From NCBI RefSeq assembly GCF_904846415.1, contig NZ_CAJHAR010000003.1:1-64000 (forward strand): a stretch of 64,000 bases of DNA, in the 5' to 3' direction. Position numbers and translations under genes: made by a program. This document shows, one piece after another, positions 17,457 through 28,877 of this stretch (the first letter of the stretch is position 1; every line of letters starts with the position of its first letter). The notes under the pieces are model-generated. The model was given only the letters and a program-made list of their open reading frames with translations. It searched no databases and was not told the DNA's origin. This stretch comes from Psychrobacter piscatorii (GTDB lineage: Bacteria; Pseudomonadota; Gammaproteobacteria; Pseudomonadales; Moraxellaceae).

Positions 17457-17814
17457 ATCACATGACTACTGACTGATTTTACGACTCATCATATATCGTC
17501 ATGACATCAACGTCTAATAGAATTTGTGGCGTGAACCACTGCACTTTGTCTCTGATGTTTCAGAAGATGATTCTCTAGTATTTGTTATGTTTTTGCAACC
17601 AAACACGGGTTTTACCCATAATGAGGGGCGCTATTTGTATATCCATGGGCTACACTAATGACCATTTCAACCAAACACCGTATAATGATGTGGTTTTCAA
17701 GTCTATCGCAGACCGTTAATGACACCATTGTTTTATAAGTCTGCAATGCAGTTTGAGTGTTAAATACTGTCCATCAGTGGCGGTAAGAACCAGTAAATTG
17801 GGAGTAAAGTAAAT
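17457..17814. other. divergent intergenic region
   Basis: 358 bases between the divergent phosphodiesterase and lipoprotein genes. Both promoters must be here. No repeat, operator or small ORF is apparent. Confidence 0.4.
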
Positions 17815-18765
17815 ATGAGCGTAGCAAATATAAGTTTGAGCAAGTGGCATAAAGTGGCTGGAATCGGAATAGTATGTGGTTTGGCGCTTGCAGGCTGTGA
17901 TCGCTCAGAGAAAGAAGATACTGCCGATACGGCAGAGATGACGGAACAAGAGCCAGTAGCGACCGAAAGTGCCGTCGCTCCTGCGATCAATTGTGATGAC
18001 CCGATGGTACAAGACCGTCTCAAATCTGCTTTAAAAAATACGCTCAACCAACAAGCACAAGCACTGGCTGCTAATTATGCAAATGATGCCGAGATTAGCC
18101 TAGAAAGCGGCGTTATTACTGAAAAAATCAATGGCGTGGTTATCGATGTGCAAAACGCTGCCATACTACAAAAAGCCAATGACAATGGTATGACAACGTG
18201 CCAAGCAAGTGTCAGCATGACACTGCCAAGTGAAGATTTGTATCAAGCCAGTCAAGTGCAAGCGGCTAACAATCAGCCAAGTCTGCAATCTCGTTTGGCG
18301 CAAGACAATATCCGTATCAATAACAACATGCTCGTTGATGACGCCTTTACTTATGTTGTCGGCACTCAAGGCGGGCAAGTGCGCACGCGTATTGCTGGAC
18401 AGCCAGCATTGATTACTGTAGTTTCAGATGTGATGGCAGGCTCTGTGTTGAAATCTGCGATGGATGAGGAGCGTGCTGAGCGCCGTGCAGCGGCCCAAAG
18501 CAGTAGTAACAACACCCAAGCAGCACCCGCTCGTCAGCAGCCTAGAACCATCACGCCAGTTGAGCCAATTCGTCCTACTGAACCTGCGACGCCGCCAACC
18601 ATCAATAAACCGACCAGCAGCCAAAACAGCTCGACAGACAACAACCAAGCAGTGGCTACTACTACTGAGACCAAAAAACCAGTAACGCCAGCGACGCCAA
18701 AAGCAGTGCCGAAAGATGAAACCATCGATATGGTCATCATTGAAGATGACAGTGCTACTTATTAA
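17815..18765 (+). CDS. putative lipoprotein
   Basis: The N-terminus has a basic and hydrophobic signal ending in the lipobox LALAGC (Cys at about residue 28), so it should be lipid-anchored. A Glu/Ala/Thr-rich linker follows, then a folded part (about 60-215) with two Cys (INCDDP and TTCQASVS) that could pair. The C-terminal 100 residues are a Pro/Thr/Gln-rich low-complexity tail, with a final acidic peptide (MVIIEDDSATY). I do not recognise the folded domain. GGGAGT precedes the ATG. It is probably monocistronic, with a strong terminator 60 bases downstream. Confidence 0.8.
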   Translation: MSVANISLSKWHKVAGIGIVCGLALAGCDRSEKEDTADTAEMTEQEPVATESAVAPAINCDDPMVQDRLKSALKNTLNQQAQALAANYANDAEISLESGVITEKINGVVIDVQNAAILQKANDNGMTTCQASVSMTLPSEDLYQASQVQAANNQPSLQSRLAQDNIRINNNMLVDDAFTYVVGTQGGQVRTRIAGQPALITVVSDVMAGSVLKSAMDEERAERRAAAQSSSNNTQAAPARQQPRTITPVEPIRPTEPATPPTINKPTSSQNSSTDNNQAVATTTETKKPVTPATPKAVPKDETIDMVIIEDDSATY

Positions 18766-18819
18766 TTTTGCAGTTTTATGAATAATTAGCAACTGGTAGT
18801 TAATAAATACTGCTAGGTT

Positions 18820-18855
18820 AAAAAACCCCGCAACATGAGTGCTGCGGGGTTTTTT
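18820..18855 (+). terminator. bidirectional intrinsic terminator
   Basis: The stem AAACCCCGCA/TGCGGGGTTT has an A-run on the left and a T-run on the right. It can serve the lipoprotein gene and the opposing adenosyltransferase gene. Confidence 0.88.
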
Positions 18856-18910
18856 ATAATCGAAAAATTAACCTGGTTTAAAGGATGCTAGCAAGATTAG
18901 GTTTGATTCA

Positions 18911-19507
18911 CTAGCGATTGTCAGCGAAGTTTTGCAAGACTTGACTGTCCCATAGTACTTCAGAGACTTGTTCGGGATCCGTACAAAAGCGCGCGGCGAC
19001 AAATAACCAATCAGATAGGCGATTGATAAAGCTGATGGCAGTGCGGCGTATGGCTGCTGGGCGTTGCTCTTGCAATAATACAGCTTGGCGCTCAGCTCGG
19101 CGACACACACTACGTGCGACATGCAACTGGCTCACCAGTACAGAACCTGTGGGTAAAATAAAGTCTTTTAGTGGTGGCAGCGTGGTATTCATCATATCGA
19201 TTTGTTGCTCTAGCCACTCGATATGAGTAGCATTGACGCCCTCATATTCTGGCATGGCAAGCTCACCGCCGATATTGAACAATAGATGCTGAATAATAAC
19301 TAAGGCTTGAGAAAAATCCTTGCTGATAGACTGGCCTTTGTTTCTTTGTAGTTGAGCACGCACCAGTCCGATATGTGAGTTGAGCTCGTCGATATCACCC
19401 ATGACACCGAACAGATTATCAGCTTTACTGAGTCGACTGCCATCAGCCATACCAGTGCTGCCATCATCTCCAGTACGCGTGTATATTTTGCTTAATCGAT
19501 TGCCCAT
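18911..19507 (-). CDS. cob(I)alamin adenosyltransferase, PduO type
   Basis: It makes adenosylcobalamin from cob(I)alamin and ATP. The N-terminal ATP-binding motif is KIYTRTGDDGSTGM, followed by GDIDELNSHIGL. Later come FILPTGSVLVSQLHVARSVCRRAER and INRLSDWLFVAAR, all typical of the PduO branch. The length of 198 is normal. No cobalamin synthesis gene or B12-dependent mutase is in the window, so it is probably used for salvaged B12. It converges on the lipoprotein gene and is likely monocistronic. Confidence 0.93.
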   Translation of the reverse strand: MGNRLSKIYTRTGDDGSTGMADGSRLSKADNLFGVMGDIDELNSHIGLVRAQLQRNKGQSISKDFSQALVIIQHLLFNIGGELAMPEYEGVNATHIEWLEQQIDMMNTTLPPLKDFILPTGSVLVSQLHVARSVCRRAERQAVLLQEQRPAAIRRTAISFINRLSDWLFVAARFCTDPEQVSEVLWDSQVLQNFADNR

Positions 19508-19698
19508 CTTTACATCCTTAATGGTTTTTATGATTGAATGGTGGTAGTTGCTTGCTCATTGTAGTATTTTACGCCTGTTTTCGCTAAGATAATGGGTTAC
19601 GTTAAAATTATAATCATATCATCGGTACGACTTGCTTATTTGCTGCGGCTGATATTTTCAATCTATTTATTTTATTTATGCTAAAAGGCTCTTTTATT

Positions 19699-21159
19699 AT
19701 GACCACACCACTTGCAGATGCGATGTCTCAACTTGCTATTTATGACTCACTGACTGGCGGCAAGCGTCCGTTTGAACCACTCAAAGCAGGGAAAGTGGGT
19801 ATGTATGTGTGTGGTATGACCGTCTATGATTATTGTCATATCGGGCACGCTCGAATGATGATTGGGTTTGATATGGTGGTACGTTGGCTCACCCAATTGG
19901 GTTATGACGTCAATTACGTGCGCAATATCACTGATATTGATGACAAAATTATCGCGCGCGCCGCCGAGAATGGCGAAGAGATTGGAGCGTTGACCCAGCG
20001 CTTTATTACAGCGATGCATGAGGATTTTGCAGCCCTTGGCTGCTTGGCACCTGATGCGGAGCCGCGCGCGACTGATCATATCGATGATATGCAAACCATG
20101 ATTGAGACGCTGGTCACAGGTGACTATGCGTATGCAGGCGACAATGGCGATGTCTACTATGCAGTCGATAGTTTTGCGGATTATGGCAAATTGTCTAAGC
20201 GCAATCTTGATGAGATGCAGGCAGGCTCACGTGTCGATGTCGAAAATGATAAACGCAATCCATTTGACTTTGTGCTCTGGAAAGCGGCGAAACCGGATGA
20301 GCCGCAGTGGGCGTCACCTTGGGGACAGGGGCGTCCGGGTTGGCATATTGAATGCTCGGCCATGTCGACCAAGTGCTTGGGCAATACCTTTGATATTCAT
20401 GGCGGCGGTCACGACTTGCAGTTTCCGCATCATGAGAACGAAATTGCCCAGTCCGAAGCAGCGACGGGTTGTGAGTACGCGCGTAACTGGATGCATGTTG
20501 GATTTATCAATGTTGATGGCGAAAAAATGTCCAAGTCATTGGCTAACTTTTCAACCATTCGTGATGTGATAGCAAAATACCTGCCCGAAACCGTGCGTTT
20601 TTTCTTGCTATCTAGCCATTATCGTAGCCAAGTTAATTTCTCTGATAGCGCATTAGATGAAGCTCATAATAGCCTAAGCAGGTTATATAATGCATTAAAA
20701 TTGGCTGAACAGCAGAAAGGACAAGCAATCGTAATTGATAAAAACTTGACCACCGAAGCTTATCGTACGGCTGCTGGACAAGATTTTATCAAAGCCATGA
20801 ATGATGACTTCAATAGCTCAACGGCAATTAGTGTTTTATTTGGTCTAGCACGCGACATCAACAAAGCCATCAAGGCTGAAGAAGTCGAGACAGCATGGCA
20901 GTTGGCACAGCAATTAAAAGCATTGGCTCAGGTATTGAATATATTACAACAACCCGTGCAGCAGTTTTTGCAAGCGGTGATTGGTGATAAAGCAGAAGAT
21001 GGTTTGACTGATTCGGCTATTGACGGGTTAATCGTCGAGCGTGCAGATGCCAAAACCAACAAAAACTTTGCGCGTGCTGATGAAATACGCGAGCAGCTAA
21101 AAGAGGCTGGTATTGAGCTTGAAGACAGTCGCGCTGGTACAACATGGCGCCGTGCATAG
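19699..21159 (+). CDS. cysS: cysteinyl-tRNA synthetase
   Basis: A class I synthetase that charges tRNA-Cys. Motifs seen: [20 protein letters not shown] with the zinc Cys and the HIGH box, WHIECSAMS and [14 protein letters not shown] with the remaining zinc ligands, and KMSKSLANF, the KMSKS loop. A C-terminal helical tRNA-binding part ends [13 protein letters not shown] and GTTWRRA. I start at the ATG at 19699 because AAAGG lies upstream at the proper distance; an ATG at 19678 would add seven residues. It is divergent from the adenosyltransferase gene. Confidence 0.97.
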   Translation: MTTPLADAMSQLAIYDSLTGGKRPFEPLKAGKVGMYVCGMTVYDYCHIGHARMMIGFDMVVRWLTQLGYDVNYVRNITDIDDKIIARAAENGEEIGALTQRFITAMHEDFAALGCLAPDAEPRATDHIDDMQTMIETLVTGDYAYAGDNGDVYYAVDSFADYGKLSKRNLDEMQAGSRVDVENDKRNPFDFVLWKAAKPDEPQWASPWGQGRPGWHIECSAMSTKCLGNTFDIHGGGHDLQFPHHENEIAQSEAATGCEYARNWMHVGFINVDGEKMSKSLANFSTIRDVIAKYLPETVRFFLLSSHYRSQVNFSDSALDEAHNSLSRLYNALKLAEQQKGQAIVIDKNLTTEAYRTAAGQDFIKAMNDDFNSSTAISVLFGLARDINKAIKAEEVETAWQLAQQLKALAQVLNILQQPVQQFLQAVIGDKAEDGLTDSAIDGLIVERADAKTNKNFARADEIREQLKEAGIELEDSRAGTTWRRA

Positions 21160-21207
21160 ATATACAGACGCTGTGCATCAGATTACATACGCATGCTAAT
21201 AAATTAA

Positions 21208-21232
21208 GTCAGCTCACGCTGGCTTTTTTTTG
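21208..21232 (+). terminator. intrinsic terminator of cysS
   Basis: A six-base stem (GTCAGC with GCTGGC, one wobble pair) and TCAC loop are followed by eight T residues. Confidence 0.7.
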
Positions 21233-21308
21233 CAGAGTGCTTTAGGTTAAAGCATACCGAATGCACTTTTTATATCCGTTCCTTTTGTAGACCAGTGGCT
21301 TTGAAAAT

Positions 21309-23288
21309 ATGAATACTCTTAAAAATAATAATGCTGATGATCGTGGCATAGCAATGGATATTGACGGTGGTCACCGCCGCGATGTAGAGCGTAATAATTT
21401 CCGCTACAATGCACTGCAGGTGGTTTTAGGGTTTCTTATTATAGCCATTAGCGCTATCTATGTACCCGCCAGTGCGGCAAATGAGCAAGTCTCAAATGAG
21501 GAAGGCCGCTCACAAGTCGCTAGCAAACCTGAAAATTTGGCTGAGTACGCTGTCCAACAAATAAATACAATCAAAGACGAAAATATTAGCGTCTCTGGTA
21601 TTACTGAAGAGATATTTGATCCCACTGAGCGTAGCGCGGTACAGCAAGCAGGGACGTTGCAAGGTGATGTGGGACTGACAGGGGAGTATAGCGAGAATTA
21701 TTACTTACTCAATAAACTCAATGTCGGGTTACCACCATTAGCTGAGCCACCAAATTTGGCGACGCCGCTTGCGACCTTAGAGTTTTTTCAATCTGCGGTG
21801 ATGAAGCAGCAGTATGATTTGGCCGCTTATGCACTCAATATGAATCTGATTGATGAGCAAAACCAGCGTACCCGTTCGCTTGATTTGACCAAGCAGCTTG
21901 ATTTTTTACTATCTGAAAAAGAGCTATACGTATTTGATGATATGCCCGATCGTCCTGATGGTCTTATCGAACCACCACTGGGTAACGATAGTAGTGTTAT
22001 GGGTATTCCTAGACGCTCTATCCAGCTGGGTTATATCGAGTACCGAGAACGCCGTGTTCCTGTTTATTTGGAGCGGGTAAGGGTAGGTGATCAGGCGCCA
22101 GTTTGGATGTTCTCTGCGCAGACAGTGGGTAATATTGAAAACTTATATAAACAATATCATCCATCAGAGTTTGAGCGTTATTTACCTACTTGGTTGAAAT
22201 TCCAGTTTTTTGGTATTGCCTTATGGGAGTTTTCAGCGCTCATCCTGTTTTTCTTATTTACCATGGGCGTCGGTTGGATATTAAGTAAAAGCACGGAAAA
22301 ACTCATCAGCCGTTATGTTGATAATGAAAAATACAACATCTCTGCTAGCAGTGCCAATGGTGTGGCAGATTTGGTCAGCAAACTGACCGTGCCACTAACC
22401 TTTACTATCAGTTTTTCGCTCGTTTTTACCTTAGTCTCTGGTGGTTTTCCTTATCTAGATGCAGTGGCTTCATCAACTCGTCCGCTGATTTGGACGGGGT
22501 TGGTATTCAGTGCGATGTGGCTAGGCATTCGTGCCATCAATTTCTTTGCCAACCGTTACCAAGACATGCAGATTGAAAACCTAGGAGAGGAGCATTTTGA
22601 TAAAGTGCGCCGTCGTCGCACTTATGTGTCGATATTCCGCCGCGTTTTCATTTTTGTCATGATATTGGGTAGTATCTGGATAGGACTGAGTGAGTTTGCC
22701 AATATGGAAGGTCTTGGCAAAACCTTACTGACTTCAGCTGGTATTGCTGGCGTGGTCATTGGTATCGCCGCTCAGCCCATATTGGGTAACATCATTGCTG
22801 GAGTGCAGGTGGCAGTGACGCAGCCTGTACGGATTGGCGATAGCGTGATAATGGATGGCAATTTCAGTACTGTGGAAGACTTGCGTTACACTTATGCCGT
22901 ACTCAAAACATGGGATGAACGCCGACTAATCGTGCCGATGCGTGAGTTGATTACCGAAAAAGTTGAGAACTGGTCTCATACCGAAGTGCACCAGACCTGT
23001 CCTGTGTTTTTATACATCGACTATGGTGCAGATATTGAGGCCATTCGCCAACAGTTCATATCAGTGACAAAGGATAATGAGCTATGGGACAATAAAACTG
23101 AGCCTGTAGTCTTTGTGGTTGAAGTGACAGAAAACACCATTCAGCTGCGCGGCGCTGTTGCCTCAGTAGGCCCCATTGAAGCATGGACGCTCGCTTGTGA
23201 AGTACGAGAGCAGATGCTTGGCTACTTGCATGAGCAGCAGAATAAGTATTTACCGACAGAACGTTTTACGTTAACAGAAAATCCTTAA
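21309..23288 (+). CDS. MscS-family mechanosensitive channel
   Basis: A 659-residue inner-membrane channel that opens on osmotic downshock. Residues about 35-58 form a signal or first membrane helix, followed by a large, probably periplasmic domain to about 295. Further membrane helices lie at about 300-320, 355-385, 393-412 and 440-462. The pore helix and beta domain follow: TLLTSAGIAGVVIGIAAQPI, GNIIAGVQVAVTQPVRIGD, then MRELITEKVENWS. The region after about 475 matches MscS; the N-terminal extension is unlike small MscS and is probably sensory or regulatory. It is separate from cysS. Confidence 0.9.
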   Translation: MNTLKNNNADDRGIAMDIDGGHRRDVERNNFRYNALQVVLGFLIIAISAIYVPASAANEQVSNEEGRSQVASKPENLAEYAVQQINTIKDENISVSGITEEIFDPTERSAVQQAGTLQGDVGLTGEYSENYYLLNKLNVGLPPLAEPPNLATPLATLEFFQSAVMKQQYDLAAYALNMNLIDEQNQRTRSLDLTKQLDFLLSEKELYVFDDMPDRPDGLIEPPLGNDSSVMGIPRRSIQLGYIEYRERRVPVYLERVRVGDQAPVWMFSAQTVGNIENLYKQYHPSEFERYLPTWLKFQFFGIALWEFSALILFFLFTMGVGWILSKSTEKLISRYVDNEKYNISASSANGVADLVSKLTVPLTFTISFSLVFTLVSGGFPYLDAVASSTRPLIWTGLVFSAMWLGIRAINFFANRYQDMQIENLGEEHFDKVRRRRTYVSIFRRVFIFVMILGSIWIGLSEFANMEGLGKTLLTSAGIAGVVIGIAAQPILGNIIAGVQVAVTQPVRIGDSVIMDGNFSTVEDLRYTYAVLKTWDERRLIVPMRELITEKVENWSHTEVHQTCPVFLYIDYGADIEAIRQQFISVTKDNELWDNKTEPVVFVVEVTENTIQLRGAVASVGPIEAWTLACEVREQMLGYLHEQQNKYLPTERFTLTENP

Positions 23289-23538
23289 CGCTCAGAGAGA
23301 GTTAGTCGCTATAAAAAAGCGTCATTAACTATACAGTGCATGTTTGTCATCGGCAAAGATATAGAAGATGTATTTGTGTAAAATAATCTGACAAATATAG
23401 TATGTCAGAGGGGTGCTTATTTGTTATAATGTGGCGTTATTTTTATAGGATAACTGAGTGGTTAGCCATGAGTCAGCACTGTGTATGCAGTTGCAATGAT
23501 TGATATGCCTAACTCTGAGCTCCTACCCATCAAAATAA

Positions 23539-25029
<1,491 letters not shown>

Positions 25030-25100
25030 TCGGTATTTTATAGCTCTGTATTGTTTGAGAACTGGCTCAGTTGCAGAGCTGTAGTGACGTTGAGATACAA

Positions 25101-25139
25101 ACAGCCAACAATGCTCTGTTATTGTTGGCTGTTTTTTTT
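25101..25139 (+). terminator. intrinsic terminator of guaB
   Basis: A perfect 12-base stem (ACAGCCAACAAT with its complement, eight-base loop) is followed by eight T residues. Confidence 0.9.
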
Positions 25140-25226
25140 GTAGAATATAAAAGCATATTATTACAATAGCAGTATTGCCTGCGTATACGCTTGGCCTTTT
25201 ATTTTTAGACTTGAGGAACATACATA

Positions 25227-26594
25227 ATGAGTTACTTTGGCACTGATGGTATCCGTGGAAAATTTGGTGAATTGCCTATTACCCCTGACTTTATTTTAAA
25301 ACTGGGTTACGTAACTGGACAGGTGCTCATAGAAGCCAACGACAACCCTGCACGCAAACCAAGCGTGGTCATCGGCAAAGATACTCGTCTCTCAGGTTAT
25401 GTCATTGAAGGTGCTCTGCAAGCAGGTTTTAATGCGGCTGGTGTCGATGTTTATATGCTTGGTCCACTGCCAACGCCAGCGATTGCACATTTGACTCGCA
25501 GTTTTAATGCCGATGCTGGTGTGGTTATCTCAGCGTCACATAACCCTTACTATGATAACGGCATCAAGTTCTTTTCAGGTAGTGGCAAAAAAATCAGTGA
25601 TGAGATGCAGGTAGCTATCAATGATAGATTAACGGCAATCATGAGTGACGCTAATAACAACAATGCCACGATGCCTATCCTTGACCCTGCAAACCTAGGA
25701 AAAAACAACCGGATTGACGATGCAAAAGGTCGATACATTGAATTTTGCAAAGGCAGCTTTCCATATCAGTATGATCTAAGCCATCTGACCGTCGTGGTTG
25801 ATTGTGCCAATGGTGCAGGCTATAGCGTCGCACCTAGAGTCATGCGGGAGCTTGGTGCTAATGTTATCGCTATCAATAATACTCCAGACGGCATCAATAT
25901 CAATGCTGAGTGTGGCTCTACCCATCCTGAAGGTCTACAAAAGGCTGTGCTTGAGCATGAAGCAGATGTCGGTATCGCGCTTGACGGTGATGGCGATCGC
26001 ATTGTGATGGTTGATGAGACAGGTAAGCTGGTTGATGGTGACGGTATCTTATATGTGCTCGCGACCCAAGGACTCACCAAAGCGAAAGGCGTCGTTGGTA
26101 CGCTCATGAGTAATATGGGATTAGAGTTGGCACTAAAAGCAGCAGATATTGATTTCACTCGCGCAAAAGTAGGCGACCGATATGTCATGCAAGATCTGGA
26201 AGCCAATGGCTGGATACTAGGTGGCGAGCCGTCTGGACATATTCTGTGTCTAGACAAAAGCCGTACAGGCGATGCGATCATAGCAGGATTGCAAGTATTG
26301 GCTGTGATGCAAGCGCAAGGACGTGCACTGAGTGAGCTGGTCGAAGGGTTTGACGTACTACCACAGAAGCTGGTCAATGTACGCTTGTCTCAGATGCAAG
26401 ACCCATACAAGCATGAAGAACTGGTCGCCGCTTTTGACAAAGCACAGACGACTTTAGAAGGTCGTGGTCGTCTTCTTATTCGCCAATCAGGTACAGAGCC
26501 TATGATTCGAGTCATGGTTGAGTCTGATGATGAAATAGAGTGTGATGTAATGGCAAATGATTTGGCCGATCTTATCAAGTCAGTGCTAGGCTAA
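25227..26594 (+). CDS. glmM: phosphoglucosamine mutase
   Basis: It converts glucosamine-6-phosphate to glucosamine-1-phosphate for peptidoglycan and LPS. It starts [14 protein letters not shown], the family signature. The phosphoserine loop [16 protein letters not shown] has its Ser at about residue 103. The metal loop ALDGDGDRI is near 252, GGEPSGH near 335, and the phosphate loop [12 protein letters not shown] near 425. The length of 455 is slightly above the usual 445. TTGAGGA precedes the ATG. It lies about 200 bases after guaB, separated by a terminator. Confidence 0.97.
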   Translation: MSYFGTDGIRGKFGELPITPDFILKLGYVTGQVLIEANDNPARKPSVVIGKDTRLSGYVIEGALQAGFNAAGVDVYMLGPLPTPAIAHLTRSFNADAGVVISASHNPYYDNGIKFFSGSGKKISDEMQVAINDRLTAIMSDANNNNATMPILDPANLGKNNRIDDAKGRYIEFCKGSFPYQYDLSHLTVVVDCANGAGYSVAPRVMRELGANVIAINNTPDGININAECGSTHPEGLQKAVLEHEADVGIALDGDGDRIVMVDETGKLVDGDGILYVLATQGLTKAKGVVGTLMSNMGLELALKAADIDFTRAKVGDRYVMQDLEANGWILGGEPSGHILCLDKSRTGDAIIAGLQVLAVMQAQGRALSELVEGFDVLPQKLVNVRLSQMQDPYKHEELVAAFDKAQTTLEGRGRLLIRQSGTEPMIRVMVESDDEIECDVMANDLADLIKSVLG

Positions 26595-26690
26595 TAGTAT
26601 TCAAGACTTAATACTCAAAACTTAGTATTCAAAGCTTAACACTCAAGATCACAATGGTGAAATGTCATAATTTTATAATAAGGAATGACC

Positions 26691-27356
26691 ATGAGCATGG
26701 ACTTTACCGACCAACGCCTTTCATATGAAAAAGGCGAGCTTGATCAACAGTCAGTACCAGCATCACCATTTGAGCTATTTAAGGCTTGGATGGATGAGGC
26801 GATAGCGCAAAAAGTGCAAGAACCTTATGCTATGAGTTTGGCAACCTGCGGTGCAGACAACAAACCTAGCGTCCGTATCGTGTTACTACGTGAAATTACG
26901 GATACAGGTATTGTTTTTTATACCAATTATGATAGCGCGAAAGGACAGGATATTGTAGAAAACCCCAATGCTGAAGCACTATTTTTTTGGCATGAGCTGG
27001 AGCGCCAAGTTCGTATCAGCGGTCGTATTGCTAAAATTGATGCTGAAAAATCTGCTAACTATTTTCAAAAACGTCCACATGATAGCCAGATAGGTGCTTG
27101 GGTCAGCCAACCGCAAAGCGGCGAAGTGGCGAATCGCGACATAATGGAGCAAACATTCGAGCAACTGCAAGCAGAATATGCAGATGGTACTAGCGTACCA
27201 ACACCAGCGTTTTGGGGTGGATATGAGATCACGGTCGAAAAGATTGAGTTTTGGCAAGGTCGCGCCAACCGTATGCATGACCGCATCGTATATACGCAAA
27301 ATAATGATGATAGTGAGAGCGTTGAACGCTGGACGACCAAGCGTCTACTACCATAG
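26691..27356 (+). CDS. pdxH: pyridoxamine 5'-phosphate oxidase
   Basis: An FMN enzyme that makes pyridoxal 5'-phosphate from PNP or PMP. Seen are PYAMSLATCGADNKPSVRIV, FYTNYDSAKGQ, FFWHELERQVRISG, YFQKRPHDSQIGAWVSQPQS and the C-terminal FWQGRANRMHDR with WTTKRLLP, all diagnostic. I choose the ATG at 26691 because TAAGGA stands about six bases upstream; ATGs at 26685 and 26697 are alternatives. It follows glmM by about 96 bases without a terminator between them and may be cotranscribed. Confidence 0.96.
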   Translation: MSMDFTDQRLSYEKGELDQQSVPASPFELFKAWMDEAIAQKVQEPYAMSLATCGADNKPSVRIVLLREITDTGIVFYTNYDSAKGQDIVENPNAEALFFWHELERQVRISGRIAKIDAEKSANYFQKRPHDSQIGAWVSQPQSGEVANRDIMEQTFEQLQAEYADGTSVPTPAFWGGYEITVEKIEFWQGRANRMHDRIVYTQNNDDSESVERWTTKRLLP

Positions 27357-27397
27357 TGTTTGGCTGATTTTGAAATCCTAGATCATTTAAAAATATG

Positions 27398-27446
27398 AAA
27401 AAGCCACTCTATATCCAGTTTTTCGGGTATTTAGAGTGGCTTTTTT
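27398..27446 (+). terminator. bidirectional terminator between pdxH and the emrA-like gene
   Basis: The arms AAAAAGCCACTCTA and TAGAGTGGCTTTTT are perfect complements flanking a loop of about 20 bases, with A-run and T-run on the two sides. Confidence 0.85.
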
Positions 27447-27472
27447 ATATCAGTGATTTGCTTTATTTGGCA

Positions 27473-28789
27473 TTATTTAGCATTGGTATCGACATCCACA
27501 GAAACGGACATGCCAGGACGCAAGCGTGCAAGCTCAGGTTGATTTGGATCCAAGTCGATACGTACTGGGATGCGCTGAGCAATTTTTATGTAGTTACCTG
27601 TCGCAGGATTGGCGGCACCTGCACTAAACTCACTGCCAGTGGCTGGTGAGATGTTGCTCACATGACCCGTAAACTTGGCACCGCCAAGCGCATCCACATG
27701 AATAGTAGCTGGTTCGCCGATTGCCATACTGGCTATTTGGGTTTCCTTAAAGTTTGCGATAATCCAGATACCTTTTGGTACGATATACATGAGCTGGGTG
27801 CCCGCACTAACGTACTGGCCTTCTTTGACACTGACTTGGCTCAGCTGACCGGACTCAGGTGCTGTGATGATCGTATTATCGAGATTAATTTGTGCTTGCT
27901 TTACACCTGCCTCAGCACTTTTGATATTTGCATCTAGCGAGGGTTGGGTGCCACTGGTTTTGGCGCGGTTTTGTTGCGCGGCTTGTAAATTGGCTTCAGC
28001 CTGTTGCACACTTGCCTGTGCTTGAGCAAGTTGCGCCTTGATATGAGCCACTTCTGCTTTTGATACCGCACCGATAGCATCTAAGCCTTGATAGCGATTG
28101 ACGTCTTCACGAGCGCTCTCGACATTGATTTTGGCACTATATAAGTCTGCTTTTCGTGCTTCGATTTGTGCTTGACTGGATTGCGTGTCTTGATCATTGG
28201 TAGAGCGACTGGTGATCGCCACTTCAGTATTGGCCTCTGCTTGTTCAAGTTGCTGCTGAAACGTTCGATCATCTATTTTTATCAGTAGATCGCCCGCTTT
28301 TACATCAGCAAAATCCTGCACCGCCACTTCGGTGACATAGCCGGAGACTTGCGGACTAATAATAGTGGTTTGACCTTTGACAAAGGCGTTATTGGTTTGT
28401 TGCACCGTAGGCGTAAATGGTGGCAGCTTCCAAGCGTATAAAATCAAGGCCACACCAATGACAATCAACACAATCAATAATCCTAAATTCAGGTAGGATT
28501 TTTTCTTGGGAGACCAGCCAGCCGTATTTGAGATCGGCTCTTTTGGCGGCATAGGCGTTTCATTATTATCGTCTTGATTTGCTACAGAGCTCTCTACGGA
28601 GTTATCCTCACGCACGCTATCAGGCGTATCAGTAGCTGATTTTATCTCAGATGTATCGGCTTTCTTTTGCGTAGCGCTTGCAGCGGTATCTACTGGAGCC
28701 GTAGCAGACTCTGTACGTGTGTCTGTTGCTGGAGCATCAGTTGACGTCTGAGGTATTTTATTAAGCTCATTTGGTTTTTCTTGGCTCAT
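27473..28789 (-). CDS. EmrA/HlyD-type efflux periplasmic adaptor
   Basis: A membrane fusion protein that links an inner-membrane exporter to an outer-membrane channel. An unusually long, Thr/Ala/Asp-rich cytoplasmic N-terminus of about 95 residues precedes one membrane helix (about 100-120, LIVLIVIGVALILYAWKLPP). Then come the lipoyl/barrel half (SPQVSGYVTEVAVQDFADVKAGD), a coiled-coil hairpin rich in Ala and Gln (about 185-295), and the second half (TIITAPESGQLSQVSVKEGQYV). GGAG precedes the ATG. It lies about 90 bases after the transporter gene at 28878 on the same strand, so together they form a drug-efflux unit. Confidence 0.88.
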   Translation of the reverse strand: MSQEKPNELNKIPQTSTDAPATDTRTESATAPVDTAASATQKKADTSEIKSATDTPDSVREDNSVESSVANQDDNNETPMPPKEPISNTAGWSPKKKSYLNLGLLIVLIVIGVALILYAWKLPPFTPTVQQTNNAFVKGQTTIISPQVSGYVTEVAVQDFADVKAGDLLIKIDDRTFQQQLEQAEANTEVAITSRSTNDQDTQSSQAQIEARKADLYSAKINVESAREDVNRYQGLDAIGAVSKAEVAHIKAQLAQAQASVQQAEANLQAAQQNRAKTSGTQPSLDANIKSAEAGVKQAQINLDNTIITAPESGQLSQVSVKEGQYVSAGTQLMYIVPKGIWIIANFKETQIASMAIGEPATIHVDALGGAKFTGHVSNISPATGSEFSAGAANPATGNYIKIAQRIPVRIDLDPNQPELARLRPGMSVSVDVDTNAK

Positions 28790-28877
28790 GACATGCTCCT
28801 AAATGTTAATAATCAAATATCTGAATATTCTGACTATAAATGAATATGATAAAAAATTACTAATATAATAAGTTTAA

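Noticed and set aside
21286..21300. TAGACCAGT upstream of the MscS-like gene as a third TetR operator
   Set aside because: Only the left half-site matches; the GTCTA half is missing.
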